Part shown: positions 12,701 through 24,705 of the stretch, one piece after another | Position numbering within the stretch: position 1 is the first letter of the stretch | Layout of the letters: every line of letters begins with the position of its first letter | The notes under the pieces: generated by a model | The model's input: only the letters and a program-made list of their open reading frames with translations | Database searches by the model: none | Told to the model about the DNA's origin: nothing | Made by a program: the position numbers and the translations under genes | Assembly: GCA_013368315.1 (NCBI GenBank) | Contig: JAACJM010000134.1 | Coordinates: 124,001 to 188,000 of the forward strand | DNA from: Tetrapyrgos nigripes | Taxonomy: Eukaryota > Basidiomycota > Agaricomycetes > Agaricales > Campanellaceae | DNA: 64,000 nucleotides | Reading direction: 5' to 3'

Positions 12701-13105
12701 TCGCTCACCGAGTTTAAGAACGAGCACATCAGCGTCTTTATCAACGCTCCCGAGAGTAGCAACCAGTTCAATGGCGAGATTGAGGTTGTCGGTCCAATAG
12801 CTCAGTGCATCATAACAAGTCCGCCAAGGTGTCCCGAACCTCGAGTGTGTCTCGTGCAATTGAGCTAACTGCTGTTCAATCTCGGGGACCAAGCCGTCTC
12901 GAATTCTACTTTTCACACCCAGCTACCAATGAAGATCAGCTTCATAAATGAAATACGCGCTAGACAATAATTCGGCACCCACGAAAAGCTTGTAGTTATC
13001 TAACTGGCTGAACTCATTCAAAGCTGTACGAAATCCTGCTATATCTTGATCGCGAGTCGATTTGTCTGAGTCGAAGTGGGCATATGCTTCTTCCAACGAG
13101 TCCAT
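9772..13105 (-). CDS. large multi-exon helical protein with C-terminal membrane segments
   Basis: Proposed start is the ATG at 13105 (MDSLEEAYAHFDSDKSTRD). Many minus-strand open segments follow, joined by plausible GT-AG introns (for example 12989 to 12932). Segments at 12930-12700, 12690-12550, 12520-12410, 12180-12050 and 11990-11745 are strongly helical and charged. The 12.2-11.7 kb part reads as a continuous coiled coil (about 120 residues over two exons). The last exon (10599-9772) has three to four hydrophobic stretches of about 20 residues, including one near 9930-9880 (PIAMGILVGIILSLIVGAF). It is probably a membrane-anchored coiled-coil protein, but I recognise no family. Frames near 12,690 do not join cleanly, so there may be a very short intron, a frameshift or two genes. 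Confidence 0.45.
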
Positions 13106-13226
13106 GTTGCAAAAGAAAGATCATTGAAAACGCACATGATATGTACAGACAGGTATGGACAAAGGAACAAAGATCACAGCAGGGCGTGCTTACATGACGG
13201 ATGTTTGCCCGGCCCCGGGCATCCTC

Positions 13227-13272
13227 CACCGGCACTGAGGACCTATTAAGCATACGACCGGGGTTCATATTA
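13227..13272 (+). repeat. dispersed repeat copy 1 (ACCGGCAC..GAGGACC family)
   Basis: Shows ACCGGCACTGAGGACCTATTAAG followed by CATACGACCGGGGTTCA. The same core occurs at about 16091, 20684, 23452 and 44906. This is the shortest, most diverged copy, just upstream of the minus-strand gene starting at 13105. Confidence 0.75.
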
Positions 13273-13990
13273 CCAATTATCCGGTTACATATATACAAGC
13301 GATTGATGGCCCCGTCTACGCCTCATCTACAAGGCGTTTAAGCTTTCTCCCGCCTAGTTTGAAAAAACTTGGGTAGGGCAGACAGGGGCTCTGGGGCCTT
13401 GGGCGAGGTCGGGTGGTGGATGAGGTCATCGGGATGGATCCTGGTGGGCTCGGTACGGGTACCCCGCCCTTCCGGGTACCGGTTCTGGCCCGTGCACTAT
13501 CCCGCCCTCCTCCCACCCATTCTTACCACGTATGTCGTACAATCTATGCTTATAGGTATGTGTACTTCAATATTATATACATATATATGTATTAGATATA
13601 CTTAGTTCTCCTCATCGTCCGCATCATCGCCGTGGGCAGCGGCGCCGCCCATTCTCACTATGGATGTCGTGAGAGATATCAACTTTGGCACAGTCATCTC
13701 GGGGTTATTTAAAGTGGTAGGGCGACTGGAAACCGTGGAAATTAGGACGGGACATAGTTTACTCTCAAACTGCTCATGCACATGGCCAGGTGACTCTTGC
13801 TCTTCATCGGACTTCTCGCGGATTAAGGAAAGAATTACATTTTTGGGTCGATAGGCCCAGTACTAGTACCCTAGAGAGTGCTTCGCATGTCAAGCGCTAT
13901 GGACAGGAAGACATGTTGTGGCATCCCTTGGAAACAGTCCAGCAGTTCCGAAGGAAAGCAAATGATGAGGCCGGGACATGAATCCGAGTG
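13273..13990. other. intergenic stretch without a supported gene
   Basis: A G/C-rich block with GGTGG and GGGTACC words lies at 13380-13510. An AT-rich run with ATATATACAT words follows at 13560-13600. Short frames are open here but have no splice logic or domain. Nothing further is supported. Confidence 0.5.
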
Positions 13991-13999
13991 TTTGAAGAA

Positions 14000-15880
14000 T
14001 TAGGAGCTGCGTCCGAATCCCAGCACATGCCGGGTGCCGAGCACTGTTTGTAACATACGCAGTCAGTTCTGGTCTAATTTCGAAGAACGGATACAGGGTA
14101 AGTAGACATACTTCTGGTGTTGGATACGAAATCGACATCTTAGATTGATCGAGTACGGCAGTAAATGCCATATATGACAGTGACGGCTGCAATAGCGAGC
14201 TGGTAGTCAAGCATTCAGCAATGTCGGCGCTAGAAAACTGAATCGTAACGCACCAAAGCTCTGAAATGTAAAGTTCCAAAAAACGCGTTAGCAGCACCCG
14301 CTATAACTTCTACAGCATCAGCGGTAAATCCAATCTGGGCATTCATACATCGTTGCCACGCCCTACACATCTCCTCTACTGCAGGCAGGGGAGTTTCGCA
14401 CCGATTTTCGAGGTATCTGACGGCACATTGAGCTGCCTTACTCTTCATGTCTGTAAAGTCACTATGAATAGAAATTCTTCGGCGCTAAGGAATTATACTG
14501 CTCACCCTCGTACGACAGTCGTGCAGAATTAGCGATATCGAGCCGCAGAAAGGCAAGCAAGTGCCAAATCACATAGAGAAATACATTGCACAGCCCAAAC
14601 CTGGCATCTGTATGAGCACGCGGAATGGTAATTGATAAAAGAAATGCGAATACTTGAGTAGCATATCCGGCTGCCTGATAATATCTAACATCAACTGGCT
14701 GAACCAATTTGGCTCGGGCCTGGGTCTAGCTGAAGTCTCGTCAGAAGGTCCCACAAGAGCTGAGGAATCGGCGGGGAATAGGGTTGAGAAGGCGGTATGA
14801 AGCCTGGAAGAGGCGTTATTGGCTTCAGAAATATGGGTTAGCCCAAAAAAGACAGCTTGGAGTAATAATAGGTTACCCAGACGTCACCATGGTCTGCTTG
14901 GAAAATCAGTAAACGATGGAATCCAGTCGTCACAGGCAAGACTACCTTCGCGGATCCTGATTTCTTGCTTAAATTTAAACCCCAGAGGAGCTTCGAGGAT
15001 ACCTGGAGACGGTTTTCGGTCAGATTCAGGCATTGGGTGGCAAAATACAAGCGGAAGAATGAAAGAGAGGTGTGGGAATCTGAGCCACTGCCCATCATCG
15101 TGCCTCATATAAAGAAACCTATATGAAAAAGGTCGAGCACAGAAGTTGGCAAATAGACACACTCCATGTCGAGATCATGACAGGACCAACGTATGGGATT
15201 GAAGCAACGAAAATGGGATTTTAGAGATTCTAGCCACACGAAATGGAGCAGGTCTCATCATGAAAAATAACAGAAGGAACTGACAAAGTTTTCGAGGGTT
15301 TAACTAAGCTGAGAGTTACTAGTGGATTGACACTGGTTTTGGGATACCTACTGACACGGACTTGTGAGTCGTTTCAACGGTTTTCGATGGACGAGAAGGG
15401 CTTGCATGTAAGGGCGGATCAGCCGCCTTATGACAGAGCCAATATACAAACATGATGGTCCTGTGCGGAAAAAGGAACTGCAATGTTAACAAGCTTGCCA
15501 ACTATGAAGTACGCACTAGAAATTGGAAAGCTCGTTCCTAACAGAGCAAGTAGGATGAGTAGCTTCACTAGTAATGCGAAAAATGCCACAGCTCCCCATG
15601 TACAGCCGCTTTGATGCAACTGGGTCATACGGGAATAGGCCGCACTAAGGCGACGTTGATCATTGAAGTCCAAGATTAGAGGAAGAGAAGTCAGCACTCA
15701 CCGTTGTCCACGGGAGATCCTTCGAGTCACAGCTTGAGGCAGGTAAATGAAAACAAACGTTAGGTACAGGGACTTTGGGAACAAGGAAACGGTATTTGAA
15801 GTCTAGAGAGATGTGTTGTAACTCACGAAAGGTCGGAATACCATACTCAGTCCAGCAAGTTAACGGCGAGATTGTCATGC
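14000..15880 (-). CDS. unknown minus-strand membrane/helical protein gene
   Basis: Minus-strand open segments at about 15880-15700, 15697-15430, 14760-14510 and 14448-14230 are separated by intron-like gaps. The 15.6-15.45 kb piece has two hydrophobic stretches (around FFALLVKLLILLALLG and the following PISSAYFIVG), consistent with membrane spans. The 14.45-14.25 kb piece is a helical, Ala- and Cys-containing segment. The general style (short exons, hydrophobic segments, same strand) resembles the neighbouring 13.1-9.8 kb gene, so a tandem paralogue is possible, but I did not find convincing shared sequence. Exact exons, start and stop are not established. No family is recognised. Confidence 0.3.
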
Positions 15881-16090
15881 CCTTTTCTTTCCTTTCTTTC
15901 CTTTCAAAGGAAAGAAAGTCTGATCAGATTCCAATACCATCGAACTTGACGAAGTACTAGAAGCAGGGGGAAGGCATGAGTTGCAGGCGTCTCGCCATTC
16001 CAAAGATGAGCAGTACCTTGAACCAAGGACATTCACGCTTCGCGAATTTGTGATAATGTATACGCTACGCTCGATGTTTCCGCGAGGATA

Positions 16091-16250
16091 GGATAGGATA
16101 AGATCACAGAGGACCCATTAAGGATACGGATGCGGTTCACGCTACGCACATGACCCAACCATGTACGCCGTGGGCACCAAGCACCGAAACTGAGTGGAAT
16201 CCCTACACCTGCGAGTAGCGTTGCTCAGCCCCAGTGCAAGGCACGAGAGA
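16091..16250 (+). repeat. dispersed repeat copy 2
   Basis: GATAGGATAGGATAA is followed by GAGGACCCATTAAGGATACGG, GTTCACGC..CGCACATGAC and GCCGTGGGCACCAAG. The whole run of about 160 bp aligns with the copy at 44906-45070. It overlaps the 3' end of the minus-strand open frame at 16486. Confidence 0.8.
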
Positions 16251-16486
16251 ACAGCAGAGAACGTTTTAATGTGCAGTACAGGGGACGTGCAGGCGAATGA
16301 GGCATCTCCGACGGCGACTCGGGACATCGTGAAGGATACCGGCACGTGCACTTGGGACCCTTGAATAGGGTTAGGGTCCAAGCTTTCGTTGACGACACCT
16401 CTAGGCTCTACTGCCAGTGCTTCCTTCCCAATCTCTTCCAAGCCGTGGAATCTGTTCGTTCCAATTTCATAAAGCATGCTCGCCAC
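16230..16486 (-). pseudogene. 5' gene fragment ending in a dispersed repeat
   Basis: An open frame starts at ATG 16486 (MASMLYEIGTNRFHG) and stays open to 16142. Its last part lies in the dispersed repeat that begins on the plus strand at 16091, so the natural continuation is not visible. It may be the first exon of the gene at 14.0-15.9 kb, separated by the repeat, or an orphan fragment. No domain is recognised. It reads away from the SNF2 gene, with about 340 bp between them that would hold both promoters. Confidence 0.3.
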
Positions 16487-16833
16487 TCAAGCTAATTCAC
16501 TGTTAGTTTCATGTCACGCTACTCCATCATGTCTCTTCACCAAATTTATATATTATTCACGAGTATGTATGTATCAACACCCTTTTGACTGCTATTCAGA
16601 CCCCTTCTCGGGACACCTTCCCTTCTGCATTTTGAGCTCTTCATCTCGATAATTCGTTCTATTTTATAGGCATTTTCAGCGCTGGTATATCCATCAACCT
16701 AGACCAATAGTGATGTTCCTCTCCCGGCTCATCTCGTCTCTCCCTTGTATTGCATAGGTCTGACCACACTCGCGTGCGGTCCAGTCTACTAGATCTGAGC
16801 CGGGATAGCACGGCACCACAGTAACTCTGAGCT

Positions 16834-19800
16834 ATGACATCTGTTCTATGGCAGTTCCCACCAAGGACGCAAAAGTCGAGACCTTGGTTCAGGTTCCCTC
16901 AAATGGCTACGGTAGGTATTCCGAATTCACGCAAAGTCCTCTAATTGCCGGTCACGTGGTTCTACTCTCGTAAACGGTAAAGGAGTCTCGTCTTCTTTAT
17001 CCTCTTCAATCCATCTACCGCGTCCGGGTCCGTGCTCAAGAAACCCGACTACTTTCTCAAAAAACTCACTGCTTTCTACCTTGCTCTGTATATGGGCCCC
17101 GATTTGTCAGTCCCATACACTTCCAAGGTGGTCCGCCACTCTGAACAAAGACCACCGGGAAGAATTATGGTACGCTTGCCTCAGTATACGTTATCTCCAG
17201 GACTTGTCTTGAAAACTGTCTGCTTGAAGATCGCAGATTGTCCTCCCTCATCAAGATCATCACTATCCTCTTTGTCTTCGGATTCTCCTTCTCCGACGAT
17301 TTCTCCAAGAAAGCCTCGCCGATTCTCGAAGAAAATTGTTTTGACATCTGACGAAGAAAGCGAGGAGTCAGTAGAGCTTCAAAAAGATAGCGAGGGGAAC
17401 GAAAGTGATGTCTTTGGGACTGAAGTGGACAACCCTGGTGTTGAGGAGAAGTCTTCGGTCAAGTGGGTCGGTATTGGAAGTGATGAGGATGATGATGAGA
17501 GCGAACTGGAGTCGGTCGATACAAACCCTTCCCTCGCTGATTTGTGTGACAATGGCACCATCCGTTCTCTCGATGACGAACTAGCGAGTGGCGAGGACGC
17601 TGTTGTCAAGGGTTTCAAAGAAGGATACAAGTTATTGCACCATCAAGCCATTGGTCGAAGGTGGATGCAAAGACGAGAAGATCCTGTTACAGAGAAGACA
17701 GGTGGAATTCTAGCTGACGACATGGGGTAATGTCGTCCGTTTTGTTTATTCTGTTCATAACTGACAGCAAGATCAGGCTCGGTAAAACAATACAGATTTT
17801 GGCTCGAATTGCCGAAGGAGAGGCTTCGAAAGATGATCTTGAAGCTGGCTGGGCAGGAGCAACTTTGTAAGTACTGCGGTAGCATATAGCGCGTACAATT
17901 GAGCACTGTAACCAGAGTCGTATGTCCTTTGGCTTTGGTTCGTCAATGGGCTCTGGAAGTTCAACGCATAACCGAGCATCTTGTCACCACCACACATCAA
18001 AGCAGCACTCGGACATCTGGTGAGCTTCACATGGCTTGAAATATTGGTATCTGATTCTCAGTCTTTTTTCACAGACCCCGAAGTTCTGCAAACGGCGAAT
18101 ATTGTTATTACCACATACGATGTCATTAGAGCTGAATACAACGCCTTCCAGGCTTCCAGCAGCCGTGGAGCCAATGCGAGGAGAAGTCAAGTAGGTTCTG
18201 ATAGTGATGAAGAGTCGTTCTCGTCAAACAAGCATCCGCGAGTGAAGTCCAAGAAGGATGCTTTATTTCGAGTCAAATGGTTCAGGATCGTACTGGGTAA
18301 GTCTTGAGGTGCAAATTTTGGCCTAAACTCACGAATACTTAAGACGAAGCTCACACCATCAAGAACTGGAAGACAAAATCTGCCATTGCTTGCTGTGCTT
18401 TGGAGGCAAATTTTCGTTGGGCTCTCACTGGTACTCCTATGTAAGCTATCAATTGATCCTCATACGCAGAGTACTCCTCATATATCCACCGTAGGCAAAA
18501 CGATGTTACGGAACTTTTTTCGCTTTTCAAATTTTTGCGAATTAGTCCTATTGGCTCCTGGGAGTGCTTCAATGATCGTATCGCCAAGCCGATACAGAAT
18601 GGTCAGGGCGTCAGTAGAGCTATGAGAAGGCTGCAGGCAAGTTGATCGAGTTATGGGAACGATAGGTCTCACCAACGTGTCTTGTCCTAGACTGTTTTGC
18701 AACAGATCATGTTAAGGCGCCTAAAGGACGACACTCTCAACGGTGAACCACTTGTCAAGCTGCCCGCACGGAACCTTCACGTCGTTTCTTGCCACTTCTC
18801 GCCCTTTGAACTACAATTCTACAATAGACTGAAGGCAAGAATGGAACATGCCAAGGATAGACTCATTGCTGTTGCTGCAGACTCGGGAAAAAGTGCGAAT
18901 TATATGACAGTGCGATTGATGTTGTTAAGACTTCGCCAAGGTACTTACTATGCCTTATCAGCCCTTCTCGGTAACTGATTATTTTCAAGCCTGTGATCAT
19001 CCTTCTCTGGTCATCGGCGATTACAGAGACGATCTTCAAGGTTCTCATTCTACGGGCAGCAAAGAAATTTCGGATGAGGTCATTGACGAGGACAATTTGG
19101 TCGGCGCTTTTAAGAACCTTACAGCGACGCCGCGCTGTACTATATGCGGCACCCAGTCAGACAATTTAAGTCTCTTTTCATTGGAGAATCGTACTGACTT
19201 GTGTTAATTCTACAGCAACGTACCCGAGAAAAATGGTGCCAATACCATCTGTTTAGACTGCTCTCCTCTTGCAAATCTAATTCGGCAACAGAACCACGGT
19301 CGGCTCGGTACCTCTGCAAAGATCCGTAAGATCCTCGAGCTGCTTGCACAAGTCGAGAAGAATTCACAAGGCAGAGACAAAACAATCATTTTCTCTCAGT
19401 TTATATCAATGCTCGATCTTATCCAGTCCTTCTTGACGCCTGAAGGGATCAATTTTGTCCGTTGTGAGTGGATGTGTTACCCATGAAGTCAGCACAAGGT
19501 CTCATGATTTGGTCTTTGTAGACGATGGTGCCATGAAACTACAGGAACGTGAGAAAGCTATAGAGGCCATGAACGCCAACGACAAAGTCAAAGTCATTTT
19601 GATCTCTTTTAAGGCTGGCAGCACAGGTATTGACAGTTCGCTCTCTCATAATGTCTTTCTGATTCAAGCTATCAAGGTTTGAATTTGACCGCCTGCAATA
19701 ACGTCATTTTAGTAGACCTTTGGTGGAATCCAGCCCTTGAAGTTCGTGCATTATAAGGATCTACTATTCTCCACGAACTTCTATTAACTGACCGTCACTT

Positions 19801-20086
19801 ATTCTAGGATCAGGCATTTGATCGCGCACACCGTTTGGGCCAAACAAAAGACGTGAACATCTACAAGCTCAAAATAGACGGTACTGTCGAGGAACGTATT
19901 TTAGAGGTCCGTCAGTTTTTTGAATCTTGCCAGACTTGGACGAGGGCTGACTTGCGTATTGCATAGCTTCAAGAAACCAAACGCAATCTGACACTTACGG
20001 CACTCAGTGGAGAAGACAAGTCTCAAGACGTGCACCTTGGAGTCACCGAATTATTGGGACTGTTCAGATCATACGAAGAAGATTAG
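16834..20086 (+). CDS. SNF2-family ATPase/helicase (Rad5/Rad16/Uls1-like)
   Basis: Multi-exon gene with all main SNF2 motifs in order. Motif I is GGILADDMG ending at 17729, with LGKTIQ after an intron. Motif Ia is [11 protein letters not shown] (about 17920). [16 protein letters not shown] is at about 18090-18140. Motif II DEAH is at about 18344 and motif III LTGTP at about 18428. A helicase-C lobe follows with [24 protein letters not shown] and [18 protein letters not shown] (about 19815-19870). Two CxxC pairs (CTIC, CLDC at 19140-19260) sit where Rad5/Rad16 relatives carry a RING, but they look reduced. An acidic Ser-rich N-terminal region (17230-17560) precedes the ATPase. It probably remodels chromatin or displaces DNA-bound proteins in the nucleus. 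One intron (18634-18690) uses a GC donor. The start is uncertain: ATG 16834 and 16848 are both possible, and 16980-17165 is open in two frames. The last exon pair is duplicated downstream. Confidence 0.85.
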
Positions 20087-20314
20087 GGCAAGCTCAAAAT
20101 AGACGGTACTGTCGAGGAACGTATTTTAGAGGTCCGTCAGTTTTTTTAATCTTGCCAGACTTGGACGAGGGCTGACTTGCGTATTGCATAGCTTTAAGAA
20201 ACCAAACGCAATCTGATACTTACGGCACTCAGTGGAGAAGACAAGTCTCAAGACGTACACCTTGGAGTCACCGAATTATTGTGATTGTTCAGATTATACG
20301 AAGAAGATTGGGGC
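19865..20314 (+). repeat. 225-bp tandem duplication of the SNF2 3' end
   Basis: Unit 1 (19865-20089) covers the last helicase exon part, its intron and the final exon through the stop codon. Unit 2 (20090-20314) repeats it at exactly 225 bp. The second unit has point changes, including a stop in place of a Gly codon (TTATTGTGATTG versus TTATTGGGACTG), so it is non-functional and lies in the 3' region of the gene. Confidence 0.95.
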
Positions 20315-20683
20315 CAAATCTAGACTGATATTTGTAAAGCATGTGTATAATTCTCGTTGTTCTATTGACACCAGTATACGAAGACGAACACTGAGGTCGT
20401 GATGAGTGACTAGAAATACAGCCAACAAAGTATCCTACTTTATCTGAAAAGAGCGGCCATGGCTCAAGGTTGACCCCGAGAATAGCTGTGTTGGTGACGT
20501 ATTGAACAATAGCAATGACGCCTGTAAAGGCAGAGCGAAGAATAGCCGCAGGAATGACGACGAGGGGACCGATAGTGAATCATCGCAGTTTGTGAAGACT
20601 TAGATAGCCGTGGGGAAGAAAAATGAAAAAAAAAAAAAAACATCAAATGGGCTATCTAAGAAGTTGAGACTCGAGGATAGTAA

Positions 20684-20745
20684 TAAGTATAGGATAAACC
20701 GGCACAGAGGACCCATTAAGGATACGACCGGGGCCCACGCTACGG
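20684..20745 (+). repeat. dispersed repeat copy 3
   Basis: AGGATAAACCGGCACAGAGG, then CCCATTAAGGATACGACCGG, then GGCCCACGCTACG. It matches the family core but diverges after the CACGC motif. Confidence 0.8.
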
Positions 20746-20879
20746 ACAGTCGACTCGGAGACAGGGAAAGCTAGTACCTGAGTGCACTGCCACCGTCCTT
20801 ATCTAGAATCTCGCCAAAATAACTACCATCTCACCAAAATAACTACATCATCAAAATTTTCGCCCTTCAACTTGTCCAT

Positions 20880-23004
20880 ATGACGCGGCATCGTCAAACA
20901 CCATACCACACGACGACGCAGTATCACCTCCCTCCTAGAATCAAAAAGGGTAACAAATACGTACGTCTTCGATATTTAAAGCGCTCATTGGGCTCACCGA
21001 GACGCTTGCTCCATCAGCTTTGCAGACACACTTGCGAGGAAGATTGCATCACGAATTTGCGTGCCAGCGGGGGCGTCTGCAAGCATGAGAGGCAACGACA
21101 CAAACATCCTCAGTGTAATGATGCATGCATTGCATACCCCTGCCTTGAAAAGCCGAAACCCGCTGATACTGGCATTACGGTAAGTCGTTCTCCCTATTGC
21201 GTGGCAAGTTTGAGCTGACCCCGGAAATAGGGCGGACTCGGACGTCGACAATGCACTCATACCTGTCCATCACCGTGCAAGAACAAGACTTACGCGAATG
21301 CCCAATCGCTGAAAATACATGTCAAGAATCCAATGCAGCACCCGAACTGCAATTCAGCGTGTTCCTCAAATGCAAAGCTGCACAAAGTATCTTCCCCTAC
21401 AGGATCAGCTCCAGTCACAACAGTTACTGCTTTCCAAAGGATCCCGCTCACACGGTCGGTCTCTCCTCTGTCTTCATTGGCATCATCACCCAGACTGGAC
21501 TGGACCACCGAATGTCCCTCCTGGTCTTTCCTGAGCCTAGGAAAATTGAATATTCTCTATATTTTGCCTAGCGAGTTGGACTCAAGTCCAACGATTGCAG
21601 CTGTAAGGTCGGATATGCGTTGGGCATTCGTCCAAACCCCTCCTCCGGTTGGATTTTTGGAGAACGTAGAAGGAATGGATGCAGGTGTCATCGAAGATAA
21701 GACACCTGCATACCGGCGATTCTGGGTACATGATTGGGTATGTTTTCATTGAAACGGTAATTCCATTGATGACAGACTCGTATAGGTGTTGTTCTTATGG
21801 ATGATTTCCATGGAATACTCCGAGCATCCTGCGGACCAAAGACCTACCATTTCGATTATGCGCTCCAAGACTTTTCTCGAAAAATCTACTAATCTTACGC
21901 ACTGGGATGTGGTCATAGGCGGTACAATATCGGAAGATTGGTAAATTCGTCGGGACCATCCTCAGATGTGCGACTGAAGACTGAATAGTTTGTCTAGGAG
22001 CACAACCTGCGAGCTGAGAAATCGGCTCAAGGAACTTTCAGCAAATCTTATCCTTTGGCCGAGCTTCCAGGAGACAGAAAGAGCAGCGGAAAAGATTGCG
22101 TGTGAGCGTACTCTGGACCAAGTGGCAAGGGTGATGGGAGTGTATCGACCGCGGAATTTCTTCTCGAAGGATGACGTCGGTGAAGTTAGTGCAAAAGATT
22201 GTATTGCGAAAAGGTAGGCATAGTGCTTTCTACTCTTGCGAACGTCTTCTGATATCCTCTGGAGAACTTTTTCTGCTTGTTCAAGAGATATTCGGGCTCA
22301 TCCTGCCGACTTCAGCCTTCTAGAAAATATTGCTGATCAGCCTATCTGGTTTTATCAGTCATTCAACTCTTGTATTCAGGAGGCAGGCGAAATTAGAATC
22401 TTTGTTGTAGAAGGAAAAACTGTTACTAGAAGAGTGGTAACGAAGCCTACACATGGGGCTGCTGGTTCGACCACGAACTGCACTCTCCGAAGACATTGGC
22501 GAACATGTGGACGGATCTCAAGGACGGAAAACAGTAAGCTTTTTTGTCCTTCGTAAACATGACTCTGACACAATTGACTGAAGAGACCGCCTCTTGGAGA
22601 ACAGTGTGTTTATTACCGAAGAAGAGAGGCAACAGGCTCTGGCACAGCTTGACGGATTTTGCATTACCACTCTCGGCAAATTCATTGCCGTGGAAAAGGC
22701 TGAACTCGACCATCCGCTTTCCATTGAACGAATAGTAAGAATGGATATCTCATTGATGATACGCCCAGATGGTGCTGGCCTTTGCTACTATGTCAACGAA
22801 GTGACCCGCGCACCACATATGTTCCTCTTCTGCCATGATGATAAAAATATGAATAGTGCTGGTAAGTCGCTTTTCTTCAGTTCCAATATTTGATGCGATT
22901 CAAGCCCGTTAGCAGAACGATTCATAGCGCCGGTCCTCAATTCCTGGAAAGATGCTGTCGAATTTCACAGAAAAAAGACTAATGATAATCACGGCACGAA
23001 CTAG
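20880..23004 (+). CDS. Cys-rich protein with duplicated metal-binding-like module
   Basis: Eight-exon model with in-phase GT-AG introns: 20880-20960, 21018-21179, 21231-21737, 21786-21940, 21998-22213, 22286-22533, 22584-22861, 22916-23004. Exons 2-3 encode two similar modules: CRHTCEEDC...HPQCNDAC, then CTHTCPSPC...HPNCNSAC. Each is 36-37 residues of the form C-x-H-T-C-x3-C...H-P-x-C-N-x-A-C, which suggests zinc binding. A Ser/Thr-rich linker follows, then a long C-terminal region containing IRIFVVEGKTV, MDISLMIRPDG and YYVNEVTRAPHMFLFC. The C-terminal layout resembles a hypothetical family expanded in mushroom genomes; that is from memory and unverified. In exon 6 the protein-like frame shifts by one base near 22450 (before a CWFDHELHSPKTL segment), so the gene may be broken or the base miscalled. 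Function unknown. Confidence 0.65.
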
Positions 23005-23855
23005 TACTTAATAAACAAGATGCAGAATGGTCAACACGATCAACTGACTACGTTATCCGTCTCGGAAAAAGATAGATACGTCAAGGTTAAAGACTAAACT
23101 CAGATTTGAATACACGAAGTAGGAGGCTAGGGTGGTGCTATCCAGGTTACTGTACGGTATGGGAGGTGATCGTATGGGATGATGTTTAAGGCAAACTGTC
23201 GTATCCTATATTGTGCCGCGAATCCAAGGCGCCAATGTACATTCGTCTACGTAGAGCCTACGTACGTCGCGTTAAAACCCAGAGTTTGCAATAAATTCTC
23301 TATAAGTATGGTCTAAACGAAGAGTGGAACTCGACTGGTGCGTCGTAGGTATCAGGGCATGTACTTGCCACCGAAAATTGGCACACTACTTCAAGTGACT
23401 CAAAGTGCAAACCAAGCATCAGAGAGTCGACGAAAGATACTAATAGGCTATCGATATGATAACCGGTACCGAGGACCCATTAAGGATGTTCCCGCTAGTC
23501 CCAAATTGCGAGGTCCAGGCAGCGACGGCATACAAGAGAATTAGCTTCCTGGATAAATTGAAAAGGAGACCCGGCAGAAGAGGGTGTTTATAGGTGGAAT
23601 GTCATTGGGCTTCATCCTAGGCCTTGTAAGCGAAAGCGCGTATGGCTGGCGCATTATCAATGATCAAACACAAAGTCAAACAAGCATTTCCAAATCGGTT
23701 CTTCCCCTCCTACTACCATGTTCCCTGCTTCCGGCCAATCCAACAATGTCACGTCAGAAAACTGTTTGTACTTCCTGTTGCTCGTTTCCAGTGACGCCTT
23801 CATCATACATACTGTTCCATCCATTTAGCTCGATACGTGGAATACCTTTTACAGG
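23005..23855. other. intergenic region with no supported gene apart from a dispersed repeat
   Basis: An open frame at 23584-23886 begins with a short hydrophobic run (MFIGGMSLGFILGL) that might be the first exon of the coiled-coil gene downstream. The required intron of about 200 nt is long for this genome, so I leave it unassigned. Confidence 0.4.
23452..23505 (+). repeat. dispersed repeat copy 4
   Basis: ATGATAACCGGTACCGAGG and CCCATTAAGGATG match the core of the 13.2/16.1/20.7/44.9 kb family; similarity ends soon after. Confidence 0.7.
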
Positions 23856-23856
23856 G

Positions 23857-24367
23857 CCTCGTGGAAGACAACAAGGATTACAGTAGTCGCGAAAATACAA
23901 TGATCGATCAAGCATATAAGCTAGAGAACAAGGAGGATATGACCCGGGCAGCTGTCGTATGTTTCACACCGGCATTAGATCATCGCTTCGTATGCTGAAT
24001 GGGAACTCGTAGCAACACGAAATCCAGTATCTGAAATCCGTCAAAGTAGCAGCAACTAGGGATATCGATTCGCTCCGAACGATGGTAGCCTCGGAGCAGA
24101 AGGAAGACGGCCTCCTTTATATGCTCTTACACTCCATCATCCAGAGCGAAATGACACGTCAAACAGAGATGCGTCTGCTGTTACCGTCAATTGTTGCAGA
24201 AGTGAAAGAGGACCAAGTAAGTGGTCGGTCATTTCCAACAGACGCCGGGCTTAACTCATTGACGGCTGCAGACATCGCCTACTGACTCAGAATTGGAACA
24301 GGGCTTGAAGCGATGTTTGAGGCTCCAAACGGAAGCCATTGCAAAGCTGCAGAAAGTTATAAATTGA
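23857..24367 (+). CDS. small coiled-coil protein (5' end not resolved)
   Basis: Three exons join cleanly. The first runs from about 23857 (GLVEDNKDY, after a TTTTACAG acceptor) to a GTATGT donor at about 23957. The second runs from about 24013 to 24216 (EIQYLKSVKVAATRD... ending KEDQ). The last runs from about 24272 to the stop at 24365-24367 and contains ELEQGLKRCLRLQTEAIAK. The sequence is polar with heptad-like Leu/Ile spacing, so a coiled coil is likely. No catalytic domain is visible. The start codon lies in an upstream exon I could not fix; ATG 23599 is a candidate. A minus-strand coiled-coil gene follows at 24.7-25.3 kb, so the two are convergent. Confidence 0.5.
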
Positions 24368-24705
24368 GTGCAAATTTAGTGGAAGCTGTACATAAGGGAG
24401 ACACGTACGTGTAATCAATCTACTTAAATTCGGTTTTACTGATTTTCGTCCAGTATGTCGTTCGTGCTTTAAAGCAAGACTGGGTGAGTTCAAAAGAGAT
24501 CTTTCTGGGGACGGTAGAATCCTGCTGACCCTCGAACTTATATGGGTTCCTTGCTAGTGCACAGTCCATATCTTTTTTCTTTTTTCCACTTGCTTGATTC
24601 AGGCGGAGATAGCACAGGTACGTATCACAGTACTACGATCCCGACATTGGCAGATCGTATCCACAAAGGCTATTCTAATCATTGTACACAACCGTTCAAA
24701 TAATG

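Noticed and set aside
20464..20646. Minus-strand frame starting with Phe repeats
   Set aside because: Begins in a poly-A/T run with no domain or splice context.
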